A DNA stretch of 64,000 nucleotides, from the NCBI GenBank assembly GCA_012295275.1, contig CM022679.1:24085002-24149001 (forward strand). The letters run 5' to 3'. The DNA comes from Chrysomallon squamiferum. Lineage: Eukaryota > Mollusca > Gastropoda > Neomphalida > Peltospiridae. A program made the position numbers and the translations under genes. Below the pieces are notes generated by a model. The model did no database searches. It saw only the letters and a program-made list of their open reading frames with translations, and was not told the DNA's origin. Below are positions 25,316-37,483 of the stretch, piece after piece (within the stretch, counting starts at the first letter, position 1; every line of letters begins with the position of its first letter).

Positions 25316-25502
25316 CCTTAAACAAAGTGTCCCAATTAACATTTGTTTGACACCTAGTAAGAAATTCCTTTCCTTTCCGCTGCTGCACTTTCAAACTGGA
25401 GTGGCTCTAATGAACGCTGAATGGAATAAATGCGTTAATTCTCTTCACGAAAATGGTCTACTCGCTTTCTCCTTCTCATATATAAAAGATAGACCGGAAT
25501 AA
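25316..25502 (+). CDS. candidate terminal exon of an unrecognised gene
   Basis: The acceptor ttttttttcctgcag is near-ideal. The next 187 nt are open to TAA, giving LKQSVPINICLTPSKKF, LHFQTGVALMNAEWNKC and ending SYIKDRPE. No family recognised. Its 3' end overlaps a TATA-like element (25479-25488) that offers a competing explanation as promoter DNA, so the two readings should be tested against each other. Confidence 0.25.
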
Positions 25503-25571
25503 GCTCTTAGCATTTCAGCCGAACGCGTCCGCTCATTTTACGAAATACTTTTACTTCACCAATTCCTGTTC
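25479..25571 (+). promoter_or_regulatory. candidate TATA promoter and non-coding first exon
   Basis: TATATAAAAG (25479-25488) is followed about 30 bp later by gcatttcag (candidate start near 25510-25517). A CpG-containing stretch, gaacgcgtcc, follows, and then a strong donor, cgtaagttg, with GT at 25572. Read together this is a core promoter with a 55-60 nt untranslated first exon. Inference from motif spacing only. Confidence 0.3.
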
Positions 25572-25913
25572 GTAAGTTGCATTATGCAATTAGCCTGGGT
25601 CGCGTTCGATTGGCAAATTCTGTGATGCTGTGCAATGCAAGTCGATAGCTGTACACAAAGGGTCGCTTTCTGAATTGTAAAATAATTACATATATATTTG
25701 GTAACGGGATGTCGCAAGCTAATTAACTTATTTTTGAGGTTGCACTCGATTTTGCTCTATAGGCTGAAGAGGATAAATTAATAAAGGAATAAATATAATC
25801 TATATGATCTATTTGATAGCTTCTGAATGGTGCGGTAAAGAAGAGATAATACTATTTTGAAAAGAAAGAAAATGCACTTAAATCGAAATCCGTTGTGATG
25901 AACTGAAACTGTT

Positions 25914-25945
<32 letters not shown>

Positions 25946-25951
25946 CATCTG
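25914..25951. repeat. (ATC)n microsatellite
   Basis: ATC units with one ACC interruption. Confidence 0.9.
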
Positions 25952-26742
25952 CACATTTGATCGTCCACGTATTAGCCAAATATCGAGCTATAAATTTAAA
26001 TAAACACAATTAAAGAGATTATAGAAACATGCCGTTCCAAGAATATTCAATTTAATTCATATAAAAATAATCAACTTTAAAAAAATATTGATATATTTAA
26101 TACACCGCCAAAATGTCACGATTATAATTATGGCTACTTCTCTCCTCGTTATTGTTATAAAATAGTTACATGTTTCGCCTCAAATAGTGATGTACTTATA
26201 AGGTGATAGTGGGCGATTAATGAAAATAAGTATACGGTTTCGCGGAAGCTGCACCTATATCGACACATAGTAAGTAATGTTTATATATTGTTTTACAGTC
26301 GTTGAAATTAGTCTTACCACCGTGGGTTTTATTATTAATTTATTTATTTAAATTATTATTTTGTTAATATTATTATTTATCACTTCTGCCGGTATTCAAT
26401 GACTGGAATCAGGAAAACATTTTTTTTTTTTTAAATCAGCTAAATAATACACAGGAAAACTGATCATTGTTTATTATTATTAGTTCTATAATTATTATTT
26501 TTATTAATAATATTAATATTATTATTATTATTATTATTATTATTACTTCAAAAATTATACTTTTTAATCTGCTAACTGACTAGAATGAATTCTTAGATCG
26601 ATTATTCTACTAACAGTTGTCTGATCTCAAATACGTAAATAAAATCAAGATCAGGTGTGAGTCTTATGTTTTACAAAGTTTCCTAATTTGTACTCTAGTA
26701 CACACCAGGAATTCTTTTTTATTTATTTATTTATTTTATTTT

Positions 26743-26800
26743 ACTTTTTTTTTTTTTTTTTAATGCAAGACCAAAAAAAAAAAAAAAAAAAAAAAAAAAA
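26743..26800. repeat. poly-T / poly-A inverted pair
   Basis: About 18 T, a 12-nt spacer (taatgcaagacc) and about 27 A form a potential A-T hairpin. Confidence 0.85.
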
Positions 26801-28348
26801 GGAGTAATTTTAGAATTAATAAAAAGAAAAATAATACCTATGTAGGAGGACACTCTTCTATAGAAAACGTAATTCAGTCTAATGGGATATTTCAAAATAA
26901 TCGTAATAAATTATTTCCACCTGACAAGGAACATGCACAGAACGATAATAAATACTGTTTCGTACATATCTGAAATCACGAAACAACGACCTTTTGCATG
27001 TCTGAAATAATGAACATCGCACACACTGGATCTGTTCAGTAATACGATAGTTTCAGAGTACCTGTCGAGATTTTAATTCGTACCTCTTCATACACCTGGA
27101 ACAGACGACACCAGAAATGTACTATCACAGCAACACGGGCTAGACGCGTGTTTCATTCATGTCATTTTCAATAGAAAATATTTATTGCTTGTTACATATT
27201 CAGGGTAATAAAAAAAAAACGTTTTTATTTATTTCACAACGAAAAATGATGTGTATAATGCAACAGGAAACCGCTCACGTTTAGGTGATCTTTGTAAATG
27301 TAATTTGTGACTCATTTTATTAAACGAAAAATGAGTAATTTTTTTTTTTTTTTTTTTTTTTTAAGTGATATCAAGAAATAATATTTATAACGTGTTTCTT
27401 TTGAAATTTAATAATTTTTGTAGCCAGATATATGATCCTATTGATTTTCTTTTCTTTTTTAATAACTGAATAGTCATTGGTTTGATTAGTTATTCAGTTT
27501 AATATTTGTCATCTTTCTTTGTTGGTTTGGATATCACTGCTGAATTTGTATTAAAAAAATAATAATAATAAAAGAAGCTTCTATTACAAAGTAACAAACA
27601 ATATATTAACAGACTCTAACATAACAATAGTAACAACCATCGTGATAAAATTTCATTGCTTTTATGTGGGTTTTAATTTTTTTTTTTTTTTTTTTTTTTT
27701 TTTGTGAACTGCAAGATATTTACAAATGGTAACCATTTCGAAGCTTAAAGTAAATCTACAAAACCGATTCACCCAGAAAAATGTTTCATACATTTTTTTG
27801 TTGGTGTTGTTGTTGTTGTAGTTTATCTTATTATCATATTATAATCATGTTGCTATTTTTGTTGTTGTTCTTCTTTCTTACTGTCTTTGTTGCTGTTACT
27901 GTTGCCATTATCATCATCATAATTTTTGTTTTGTTATTATTATTATTGTTGTTTTTTTTGTTGTTTTTGGTACCGTAATAGTTTACTGTCATAAATTAAA
28001 AGATACTTATGTGTACGTATCCGTTATATTACAAAATGTATCAGAAAATATTTTCAATTACAATTAATATTAAAACAAATACTTGTGTACGCGCGTAAGC
28101 GTGTGTGTGTCATTTTATTAGATTACATATACATATTATCTTACGAAAATTACGCCAAAGGATTTCTCATTTCCGATGCTAACCAAATGTGAAACATCTT
28201 ATTAATAACAATTTGTTCTGTCTCTGTCTCTTGTCTCCACAGAATTATAAACAGTTTATAATTTTAAAACTGAAAATTTTTATAATACTTTTTCCTGATG
28301 TCACCGACTCTTCCATTGGATGGCGAGCCAAGATGGCTGTGTCTGCAG

Positions 28349-28510
28349 CAGACATTACGTGCTAACGACTATTTATATGGCTTTCATATTTGCCAACTCA
28401 TTTGTAGTTCTTTATGCTGTGGCTCCAAATGCCTTTGTACCTCCGCTTCATGTAATTGTATTGTTCCTTTCAAAAATAACAATTTGCCTTTCGGGAAATT
28501 TGTTTCTTTT
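28349..28510 (+). CDS. candidate internal exon, SLC22-type organic ion transporter (TM8-TM10 region)
   Basis: 162 nt between acceptor gtgtctgcag and donor gtgagc, open in one frame (1 nt + 53 codons + 2 nt). The peptide starts RHYVLTTIYMAF, has SFVVLYAVAPNA in the middle and ends VLFLSKITICLSGNLFL. Order and spacing fit SLC22 transporters: an Arg-rich loop, a helix, a short Pro-containing loop, then [G/S]K-[F/I]-x-I-x-x-S-x-x-[L/Y], normally followed by YT-x-E-x-YPT on the next exon. GC content is above the surroundings. No neighbouring SLC22 exon was recognised in the window, so this would be an isolated exon or a pseudogene fragment. The match is from memory of the family pattern, not a search. 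Confidence 0.42.
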
Positions 28511-28809
28511 GTGAGCATAGGTCTTCCTGTTTATTTAAATATGGGTCATTGTTTGCACGCCTAGAAAATACATTAGTACATTTTTTTTTTTGTCTGTCCT
28601 TTTTTGAAAAAAAAAGAATAAGAAAAAAAGAAGAAACTCTTTTTTTTTTCCCTTTTCTTTTTATGTTTCAGCCTTTTTATTTCTCATTAATAAATGTTCT
28701 TTCTTCGTTTGATATATTCTCAAGAATCCGTTTGTGTTTGGCTTTCATCGCAAAAAATTCATTTGTGTTTTAATTTGCCTCCGCTAACATCCATTTTTCT
28801 TAATGAAAG

Positions 28810-28928
28810 TCTGAACCGTTACTGCACGAGATGCACGGACATCAAAGTTCCGGTGATGACACCCAAGGAAATGACGTATGTAATCCGGGATGAAAGACGT
28901 TTTCCTGGGTTTTTACAGCAATTTGGGC
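28810..28928 (+). CDS. candidate internal exon of an unrecognised gene
   Basis: 119 nt ending at a good donor (gtgagtag), open in one frame. The peptide starts LNRYCTRCTDIKVPVM, runs through TPKEMTYVIRDERRF and ends PGFLQQFG. The hydrophilic, Cys-containing composition is protein-like, but the acceptor (aatgaaag) is weak. It lies 300 bp after the SLC22-like exon but does not resemble the next SLC22 segment. It may be unrelated or non-coding. Confidence 0.2.
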
Positions 28929-29117
28929 GTGAGTAGCCGCTTAAAAAACGTCATTTCAGAATACCGTGCCTTTTTTTTTTTTTTTTTTTTTTTTTTGTAC
29001 AGAGATGATGCCTAGCTTTCTTTTCTATTATTATTTTTTCTTTTTTTTTTTTTTTTTTTTTAACAATGGGATTTGTTCGAGACAAAGTTGCCTGAAGTGA
29101 GATTTATGACTCTCAAC

Positions 29118-29118
<1 letters not shown>

Positions 29119-29157
<39 letters not shown>

Positions 29158-29176
29158 AAGAAAGAAAAAAAAAAAA
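29119..29176. repeat. poly-A tract
   Basis: About 36 uninterrupted A, then AAAG units; poly-T runs of about 20 lie at 28971 and 29041 on the same strand. Confidence 0.9.
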
Positions 29177-30578
29177 AAGATGAAAGTGGGTATTTTTTGT
29201 ACGATTTTTTTCTTCTTTTGTTTCTTTTTTTCTCTTGTAATAATAATTATTTGGAGACAAAAAAAAAAAAAAAAAAGTTAAAATAAAAATAAAAAAATAA
29301 TTAGAGAAGAAGATTGAAAGACGAAAGAAGAATTTTAAGAAAGAAAAAAAAAAATAGAAAACACTGAAGAAGAAAAATGTTCAAGAGAAAAGAAGGAGAT
29401 TGTGAGTATGTTAAACATAACAATGAGTGACATACTTTAGAAATGTGATATTAATAAAACTAAATTTCGGCAAAATTAAATTTATTACTGACATTAATTT
29501 AATTCTGTTAAAGGATTAGGTAATTTTTTCCCCCTTTTTATTAAAACAAAAAAAGAAAATAAAGGAAATATAAATTATAAATGAATAAATAAAAATAAAT
29601 TAGCAATAAATTAAATACTAATAAATAAATAATCAATATTCTTCTTTCTTCCCATTCTTTCATCTGTCCTTCCGTGTGCACGTTCATATGTGCATATATA
29701 TATAAAAATAATAAGAAGAAGAAGACGCACAGCTAAATACTTACTATCAATTTCCAAAAGCTCTTAAAAAGAAAAAAAAAAAAAATATATATATATATAT
29801 ATAACAGTTTTGTCCGTCATACAAACTCGTGTGCGGTCTAAAAATATCCAAACCACCAATCCGCCATTTTTTTTTGCTTTTTCAGTAGTTTTATATATCA
29901 GTCAAAGCCACCGAAATTTCTTTAAATGTTTTGACTGTAATTGGGCGAAACCTTGATATAAAAGTGAGAAAAAAAGAACTGGAAATCCACAGAAGAATCA
30001 GAAACCCTGTGGGTTGTAATTGGCTTTCCATCATTTTATATTAGCGGCACTCAGCTAGGTAATTTTCAACCGTGGAAATTGGTTTAAATGAACGGGTAGA
30101 ATCTTACGATGAAAGGCAAAGCGGTCTCTTTTGTCCCGTTTCATTGTGGAACGGGAAGCTTTAATAATCGGAGGGTGGGGACTTTTCGACCTCTGTTCCA
30201 AATTCTTCGCAGTTTCTCACGTTTTTCTCAAAAGGACTATTTTGCGCGGCGTAACGAATTAAAAGCACAGGATATGTAATTTGGTGACGTGGGTATGACC
30301 AAAGCTTTACTTGTCGCAGAAAGACTAATGACCTGTTTACAGAATGTGACAGTAGATAATTATCTCTCTCTCGGCGTGAATATTTTAAATTTAGAAATTT
30401 ACACTTTTCTAAAAACACTGGTAATTATTTTGTTTCTTTTTTTTTTTTTCTCTCTCTTTCTTCGCATGTAAATACTTTCATGTCATTATTTCTCCATTTA
30501 TATTTTTATTTATTTTATTTATTTATTTATCTGCTTTTTGTTTTGTTTTCATACTATTCTTTAGCTCTTTCTGTTTTT

Positions 30579-30610
<32 letters not shown>

Positions 30611-30830
30611 TATTGTGTACCAATGAATGTTTGTTTGTTTATTAGGAAATCAGTTCGGTTTTAAATTTAACCTAAATTTAATTATGAAGTATGTCTGCAA
30701 AGATTTGTTGTTGTTTTTATTTTAAAATCGAATGATTTATTAAACCAAAAGCAAAATCTACAAATTCTTATAAAGGTTACAAGAAAACAATTAGAAAACC
30801 AACATGAATGATAAAAAATAAAAAATAGAA

Positions 30831-30833
<3 letters not shown>

Positions 30834-30880
<47 letters not shown>

Positions 30881-30918
30881 TAAATAAATAAATAAAGAAA
30901 GAAAGAAAGAAAGAAATT
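30834..30918. repeat. (AAT)n-(AAAT)n-(AAAG)n microsatellite
   Basis: AAT units (30834-30878) followed by AAAT and GAAA units. Confidence 0.93.
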
Positions 30919-31025
30919 AAAGAAATGAGAAAACAACAACAAAACAAAAACAAATACAAAAAACAAAACCGTCAAATAAACCAGAATAGATGTACAATTA
31001 CTTTGCATAATTAGATATTTTATTT

Positions 31026-31470
31026 CTTTATATATATCATTTCAGTGTAGTTAACTTGTATTTATCTTTATCATTTCAATGTAGTCAGCTGTATTTATAT
31101 TTAACATTTGAGTAAAGTCAGATGTATTTATTTTTATCATTTCAATGTGGTCAAGTGTATTTATATTTATCATTTCAATATAGTCAGTGTATTTATATTT
31201 ATCATTTCAATATAGTGAGCTGTATTTATATTTATCATTTCAATATAGTCAGCTGTATTTATATTTATCATTTCAATATAGTCAGCTGTATTTATATTTA
31301 TCATTTCAATATAGTCAGCTGTATATATATCTATTATCATGTAAAGAACATTTATATTTAGTGTCATTCAATACGATCAGCTGTATTTGACATGTGATGT
31401 CATTTTAATACAGCGAACTGTATTTATATACGTCGTTATTTCTGTGTAGCAGCCTATTGTGTTTACATTT
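31026..31470. repeat. 33-bp minisatellite, about 11-13 copies
   Basis: The unit is tcagctgtatttatatttat followed by catttcaatatag. Central copies (about 31160-31325) are nearly identical and copies decay towards both ends. Because 33 is a multiple of three, both strands stay open through it (plus-strand repeat YIYHFNIVSCI). Confidence 0.9.
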
Positions 31471-32221
31471 ATCGTCAGAGTCAATAAATGTCGTTACTGT
31501 TGTTGCTATTTTTATTTTCTGTCTTAACTTTGAAGCTGTGGTGGAATCTGTCGTCAAGTAAGTCGTGTTTTGGGTCAGTGTATCGGCGGCAGTTCACGCT
31601 GTGGAATTTGGCGCTCGAACGATCCCGCTAAACGGATTGTTAATTGCTAATACATTCGTATCAATTTTCTCAAAACGCCGGGGCCAGTGCGTACTCCGCC
31701 AGCACCACTGCCGAGTTCCCAAACATGCCCTTCATGTCAATAGAGAAAAAAAAAAACTATGTTGTGGATGTTTGAAATCGTTTACTAATAATCGTTCCGA
31801 TGCGAGCAATTCACAGTAAAGATTAGGTGCGGCCTAATTTCAGCCCTCTAAGGAGATAATTTGGTACCGGCTGAACTTATACTGTTCTTACAGGATTAAC
31901 TCCGAGGTTTTTCTCCCTTCACAATTACTTTTTTTTTTTTTTTTTTTTTTTTCCAAGTTCAGTATTTCATATGTTTTAATTTCTTAAACACTGCTTTTAT
32001 GCACAATGGTTGGTAAAACTGTATGGATTGTGTATCGGATTTATTGAACGAGGTGAAAATAGACAGGTAAACGTATTTCACAGATTAAACTGAAAGAAAA
32101 TTATGACAGCAATTACTGTTATCATGCAAACTGGAATCCAGAAGCTTTCCTGATGAACTCATCTCTTTCCTTATTTCATGTCGACCGATGTTGTTGATTT
32201 TGATAATGATGCTAATGCTTG

Positions 32222-32290
<69 letters not shown>

Positions 32291-32317
32291 ATAGTAATAC
32301 TTAGCAGTAGTAATAAC

Positions 32318-32374
<57 letters not shown>

Positions 32375-32412
32375 CACCATCGCCATCATCACCACCATCA
32401 TCATCATCATCA
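32222..32412. repeat. (TTA)n and (AAT)n inverted pair, then (ATC)n
   Basis: TTA units at 32223-32289 and AAT units at 32318-32374 are mutual reverse complements with a 28-nt loop, followed by CAC/ATC units. Potential stem of more than 55 bp. Confidence 0.92.
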
Positions 32413-32883
32413 TCGTTATTTTAATTATTATTTTTTTTTTCTTTTCCGCATGACATTGCTCATTTTTATCTTGATGATATCACCCAGGTTAATAATGCAA
32501 GCGCCTTTTCTAAATCACGGATCTTCCCTTGGTTTCAATAATTACAGTAAAACGGACGCGCTATGTTTGGCTTTGTCCACGAATCAGATATTCAAAGAGC
32601 GACGGGAAAGTTAATTATATCAAATATATTTCATTTTTCTTAAACTTATTGTTATTACTTTTGTGTGGGTGAACTGTTTCAAACGCAGTACAGAAATGTC
32701 ACACAGACACACACACACTCACACATATATATATAAACCCACACACTCACACACAGATATAATAAACATCATACACACACACACACGTACACACACACAT
32801 ACGCACATAATCATAAACATACACATACGAATACGAATACGTATACACATACATATACATATACATACCTGGCTGCATACATA

Positions 32884-32884
32884 C

Positions 32885-32933
<49 letters not shown>

Positions 32934-32952
32934 GTAATAATAATTTTAATAA

Positions 32953-32999
<47 letters not shown>

Positions 33000-33002
33000 T
33001 AA

Positions 33003-33043
<41 letters not shown>

Positions 33044-33118
33044 TTTTAATAATAATAATAATAAAATAATAATTTTAATAATAATATTAATAAAAATAAT
33101 AATAACAATAACAGTAAC
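32884..33118. repeat. (AAT)n-rich region, about 235 bp
   Basis: Several AAT blocks broken by TTTTAAT and AAAAT interruptions. Confidence 0.93.
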
Positions 33119-34127
33119 AGTAATAGTAATGAAATCTGTAAACTGTGAAAAACAGTACAAACACACAGTACGTCTATAAATAAATGCTTCTTTGACTTTC
33201 TCTCACTATCTGTCACGTTACTTACCCTCATTACTGTCAGCAAATACTCCAGGGATCGAGTAACTGAAAACGGATTACTAAGCTGTGAAGAAGAGAGAAA
33301 AATAATATGTATGGTAAATGTCACAACAAAATGTCTCGTATTAAGACAGGTATGGAATTTCACTTCGTTTCCGACCGACTTAATGATCTAACATTTACGT
33401 ACACTTCTTTTAACTATAGAAAGCTGTAGTTTGATGAGTTACACGTAGGAGGGTCAGTGCGCTTAGTTTAATAAAAAAAATAAAAAACCTTCTATTTTGT
33501 GCATTAATAGTCATACATTGTGTATGAGATAGTGTGTGTGTGTGTGTGCGTGCGTGCGTGCGTGTGTTGGAGTCAGAATGTGTATTTTTATTTTTGTGTC
33601 CGTGTGTGGATGTGTTTTATGGAAACATAACGTATGTCCAAAAACCAAATCGTGTTTTCATCAATCCACCCAACTACAAAAAGATATTCAGGGACGTAAG
33701 GACTGATACAAACAGAAGAGAAATTTTAGCCGGCGTCAAACTCGACGTTGTCATGTTGAAGACTACGCCAGTGAAATGGTTTCTGTGGTAGGTCAGGGGA
33801 GACGACCCTCTAATTAATCAAGCAGATGTTAGCGCTGCTGTGTGCAGACGTGTTATTTTTCTTATAGTCGTCACACTGTGTAATAATGTGAAATGTATTT
33901 CCTCGTCTTAACGCCAGAGTCAGCGTAACAGATGTTTGTGTAATGTATTTAATTACTTTGTTTTCAACCGTACACAAAGAGGGTACCTATTAAAATATTA
34001 CTTCCGTTTAAAATACAAACAGAAATACACACAAAAATATACATACATACATACATATATATACATACATACAGATATACATATATTTGTGTGTATTTGT
34101 ATATATATATGTATGTATGTATGTATC

Positions 34128-34129
34128 TA

Positions 34130-34184
<55 letters not shown>

Positions 34185-34185
34185 A

Positions 34186-34215
<30 letters not shown>
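34128..34215. repeat. (GT)n-(AT)n microsatellite
   Basis: GT to about 34200 with a short GGGTGG interruption, then AT. Confidence 0.93.
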
Positions 34216-34220
<5 letters not shown>

Positions 34221-35224
34221 TAATTTTCCTAAATCTTTTTTAAACAGTTAAATAGGAAAAAATAAGGAGAAAAAAAAAAAATGAAATTCTGGAACTGATT
34301 ATTTTAACATGACAGATAAATTACAACAGATGCTATATTACAAGGTTATTAAATTTCGCTTACATTCAAAATATTTCAAAATACTTATAAGGTTACAAAA
34401 ACATACAGATTCTGCATTTCTAGCGTTACCCTTTTAAAACTCGCATATTTTCTTGATAGCTTTCTCTAACAAAAAATGTGTGGAAAATATTTTCAAATTT
34501 TGTGGTTTTGAACTTTGTTACATAATAAAAAAACAAATTAACAGGAAACATGGCAAGTTTGTTTTACATATTTTAGGTTCCATTTTAAATGAAATTATGT
34601 ATATTTATAAATGTTTTAAAAAAAAATTAAAATAAACAAGTTAAAAATGATAAAGTTACATATATTCATTCATGTATATAAAACAAAATAAAATAGTGAA
34701 CGAACGTTAGGGAAGACAGAAAGAAAGACTGAAAGACAAAAGAAAAGACAGAAAGAACGAAAGAAAGACGGAAATATAGAATAAAACTATAACGAAAGTC
34801 AGTGAAGACAGACCGAAAGAAAGAATGAAATTAAGTGAAAAGGGACAGAACGAAACAAAAAGAAAAAGAAATTACAGGATTAAAAGATAATAAGAATGAA
34901 GGATTAAAAGTTGTCCATTTTCTAATCGAACTGAAGTATCTGTTGTTGACAGATAAAGAATGGACTTGACTGTAATCTGTTTTAGAGATAACGGTTGTTG
35001 TAAACGTGATGTATTGTTATGTTAATTAACTTAATTTACACAGGACAGTCACACGTCCAGTCAACTTCCACTCTCCAGGGGGAAAAAACAACAGAAATAA
35101 AGAATGTTAGAAATTTTTTTTTATAAAGAATATTACAGAGATATAGTAACCCCAAAATCAGTTATCTACTAAATTAACCACCTAAAAGACCAATAAAATT
35201 AATCAAATAATAATTCGATGTATT

Positions 35225-35225
<1 letters not shown>

Positions 35226-35264
<39 letters not shown>
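35226..35264. repeat. (AC)n microsatellite
   Basis: Perfect AC units. Confidence 0.95.
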
Positions 35265-35267
<3 letters not shown>

Positions 35268-35823
35268 AATGTTATAGCTAGAAGTTGTAGTAGCTGTAAT
35301 AGTAGTAGCAGTAGTATAGTTGTTGTTTTGGTAGAAGTAACTGTAACTGCATTGCTAGAAATAGAATTAGTTATCGTTGTAAAAGTAGTAGTAGTAGTGT
35401 AGTAGATATATTAATACACTATAGTTTAAAAGATACTAGTGGTAATTAGAGTAGTAGTAATAGATGGAAAAGTAACAAAACAACCAGTAGATGTTGCACT
35501 TCTTTAGTAATAGAAGTAGATGTGTAGATGTTAGTAATAACAGTAGTAGCTTAGGTATTATTATTATTGCTGTTGTTGCTGTTGTTGTTGCTGCAGTAGT
35601 TGTTGCTATTTATGGTGGTGATGTTGTTTAAAATATCCACTATCTTACAAACCGAATAAAGTCCGTACAAAAAAAGAAGAAAAAAGTACTAATCTCTTGT
35701 TATAATTCAATTTCACAGCAAATAGCCTCGCTGATTCCTTCGTAATTACTGAATAATACAACAAAATGGAGAAATAAATCTTCTTGTAATACTAACTAAT
35801 CAGTTCAGTGTTTGTCTCTATAG

Positions 35824-36044
35824 AGCCAATTTGCGGTCATTCCTGGAACACAGAAATAGACATCAGAGGAAACAAGTTCATGGTATTACAGTCATCGACA
35901 AATACATGTATGAATGCACTGATAATTAGTACATTACTTCGTTTCGATTCGGAGAAACGGAGACTTGTATTTTTACGACAATTGTCGTGTTTCAGTGACC
36001 GTTACAATAGTCTCGTTACAACGCATCCTGTTAAGGAAGAATAA
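35824..36044 (+). CDS. candidate terminal exon of an unrecognised gene
   Basis: Acceptor gtttgtctctatag, then 221 nt open to TAA. The peptide includes PICGHSWNTEIDIRGNKF, NALIISTLLRFDSEKRR and ends VTTHPVKEE. It is not repeat-derived and uses mixed codons. No family recognised. Several unique islands here give similar chance ORFs, so confidence is low. Confidence 0.25.
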
Positions 36045-36437
36045 TCATGTACAGCCTAGTTACTTAACAGTGGGAGATTTTTATTTTGTACTTTGGTTTG
36101 CTTTCTTTAAGTTTTTCTTTTAGTTTTTCACAAACATATATATTTTTTTCTTCCTCTTATGCCTCTTCTTTTCCTTCTTAGTACAGTAGGTATAATAAAA
36201 AAAAGAAAGAAAAAACAACAACATTAATACGAGATCACTGGGTACAGTAACAGTCAGGTAACTTGGTGCAATTTGCTTTGCTACGTAAATATTTCTACGA
36301 GTGAACAAGACACAGAACAAAGCAAAAATACAACAAATGCAGTTTTATATATATCTAAATGCATATTTATGCAAACAATAGATAGCTAGGTAGATAGACA
36401 GATAGAAAGATAAATAAACAGAAAGGCAGACAGTCAG

Positions 36438-36442
36438 GCACA

Positions 36443-36475
<33 letters not shown>

Positions 36476-36625
36476 TAGAACATACATACGTATATACATA
36501 CATACATACATACATATATGCATACATACATATATATATATATATATATGCATACCTACCTACCTACCTATATACATTCATACATACACATATACATACA
36601 TACATACATACATACATATACGCAT
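36438..36625. repeat. (ATAC)n-rich region
   Basis: CATA units with AT and ACCT interruptions. Confidence 0.92.
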
Positions 36626-37387
36626 GTACATACCATGTCCAGCAGAGCATACACACATACATAAGTGTGTATGTCTGCAGGTATGTAAATGTATATCATA
36701 TATATCTGTCTTTACATTCATCAGTCTAACTATTTCTGCGTATTTCATTATGTACGAAAACAGTTCCAGACATTTCCATCTTCTTCCTTACTTTGTTCTA
36801 GCCAGCATATGTGTATCAGTAAAATCAAAATGCCAAATTCAATAGAGAATTAATGGCGTAAACAGACTGGTACCACGTCGTTCAAAGACAGCATCGAATA
36901 GTTTCTGTGTAATTGAGCACGAATACGCAAGCGCAACAAACGGCGAATTCCAGTGCACGCGAAGAGCGAATGTTTGTCGTTCACGGCGTGAAATAGCAAC
37001 ACAATTCCGCAGACTGCATCCACTCTCCTTCTTAAAGCATGATGAGTTTATTTGTGACAGATGGGAAGAAACAATACGCAGTTGAAGATACCTGAGTGAG
37101 ACAGGCAGCTGGGCGAAAGGACACATGCAGGAGTTCGTTGTTTTGTTTACGGTCTTGCTAAATAAACGTACACATGCATTTAGGCTCGCTTAAGACACGC
37201 GGTTAAGTTTGTGTATCTAACAAAACATTATCGTTACAGACCGTGCAAGGACGCAAAAGGTAAATACGATAGGAATGAAAAGTAGTTTTTATGGGGTTAT
37301 GCTATGGTAGTCCTAGATATGACTTTGTATGCATAGGTAGATAACAATAACAATGCATTTTCGGTTTGTTTTTGCCCTTTTTATTTT

Positions 37388-37388
<1 letters not shown>

Positions 37389-37473
<85 letters not shown>

Positions 37474-37483
37474 AGAAGAAGAA
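37389..37483. repeat. (GT)n-(GA)n-(GAA)n compound microsatellite
   Basis: A short GT run, about 68 bp of GA, then GAA units. Confidence 0.95.

Noticed and set aside
30161-30418. 85-codon minus-strand ORF ending TEVEKSPPSDY
   Set aside because: Looks protein-like, but another frame with an acceptor across the same bases is equally open, and no family was recognised.
31565-31819. 84-codon plus-strand ORF and a short GC-rich minus-strand frame (MKGMFGNSAVVLAEYALAP)
   Set aside because: Neither has good splice sites at both ends. They appear to reflect the GC content of a small island.
33600-33791. Plus-strand frame including NPPNYKKIFRDVRTDTNRRE
   Set aside because: Begins inside a GT repeat, has only a weak acceptor and an ambiguous end; no family recognised.
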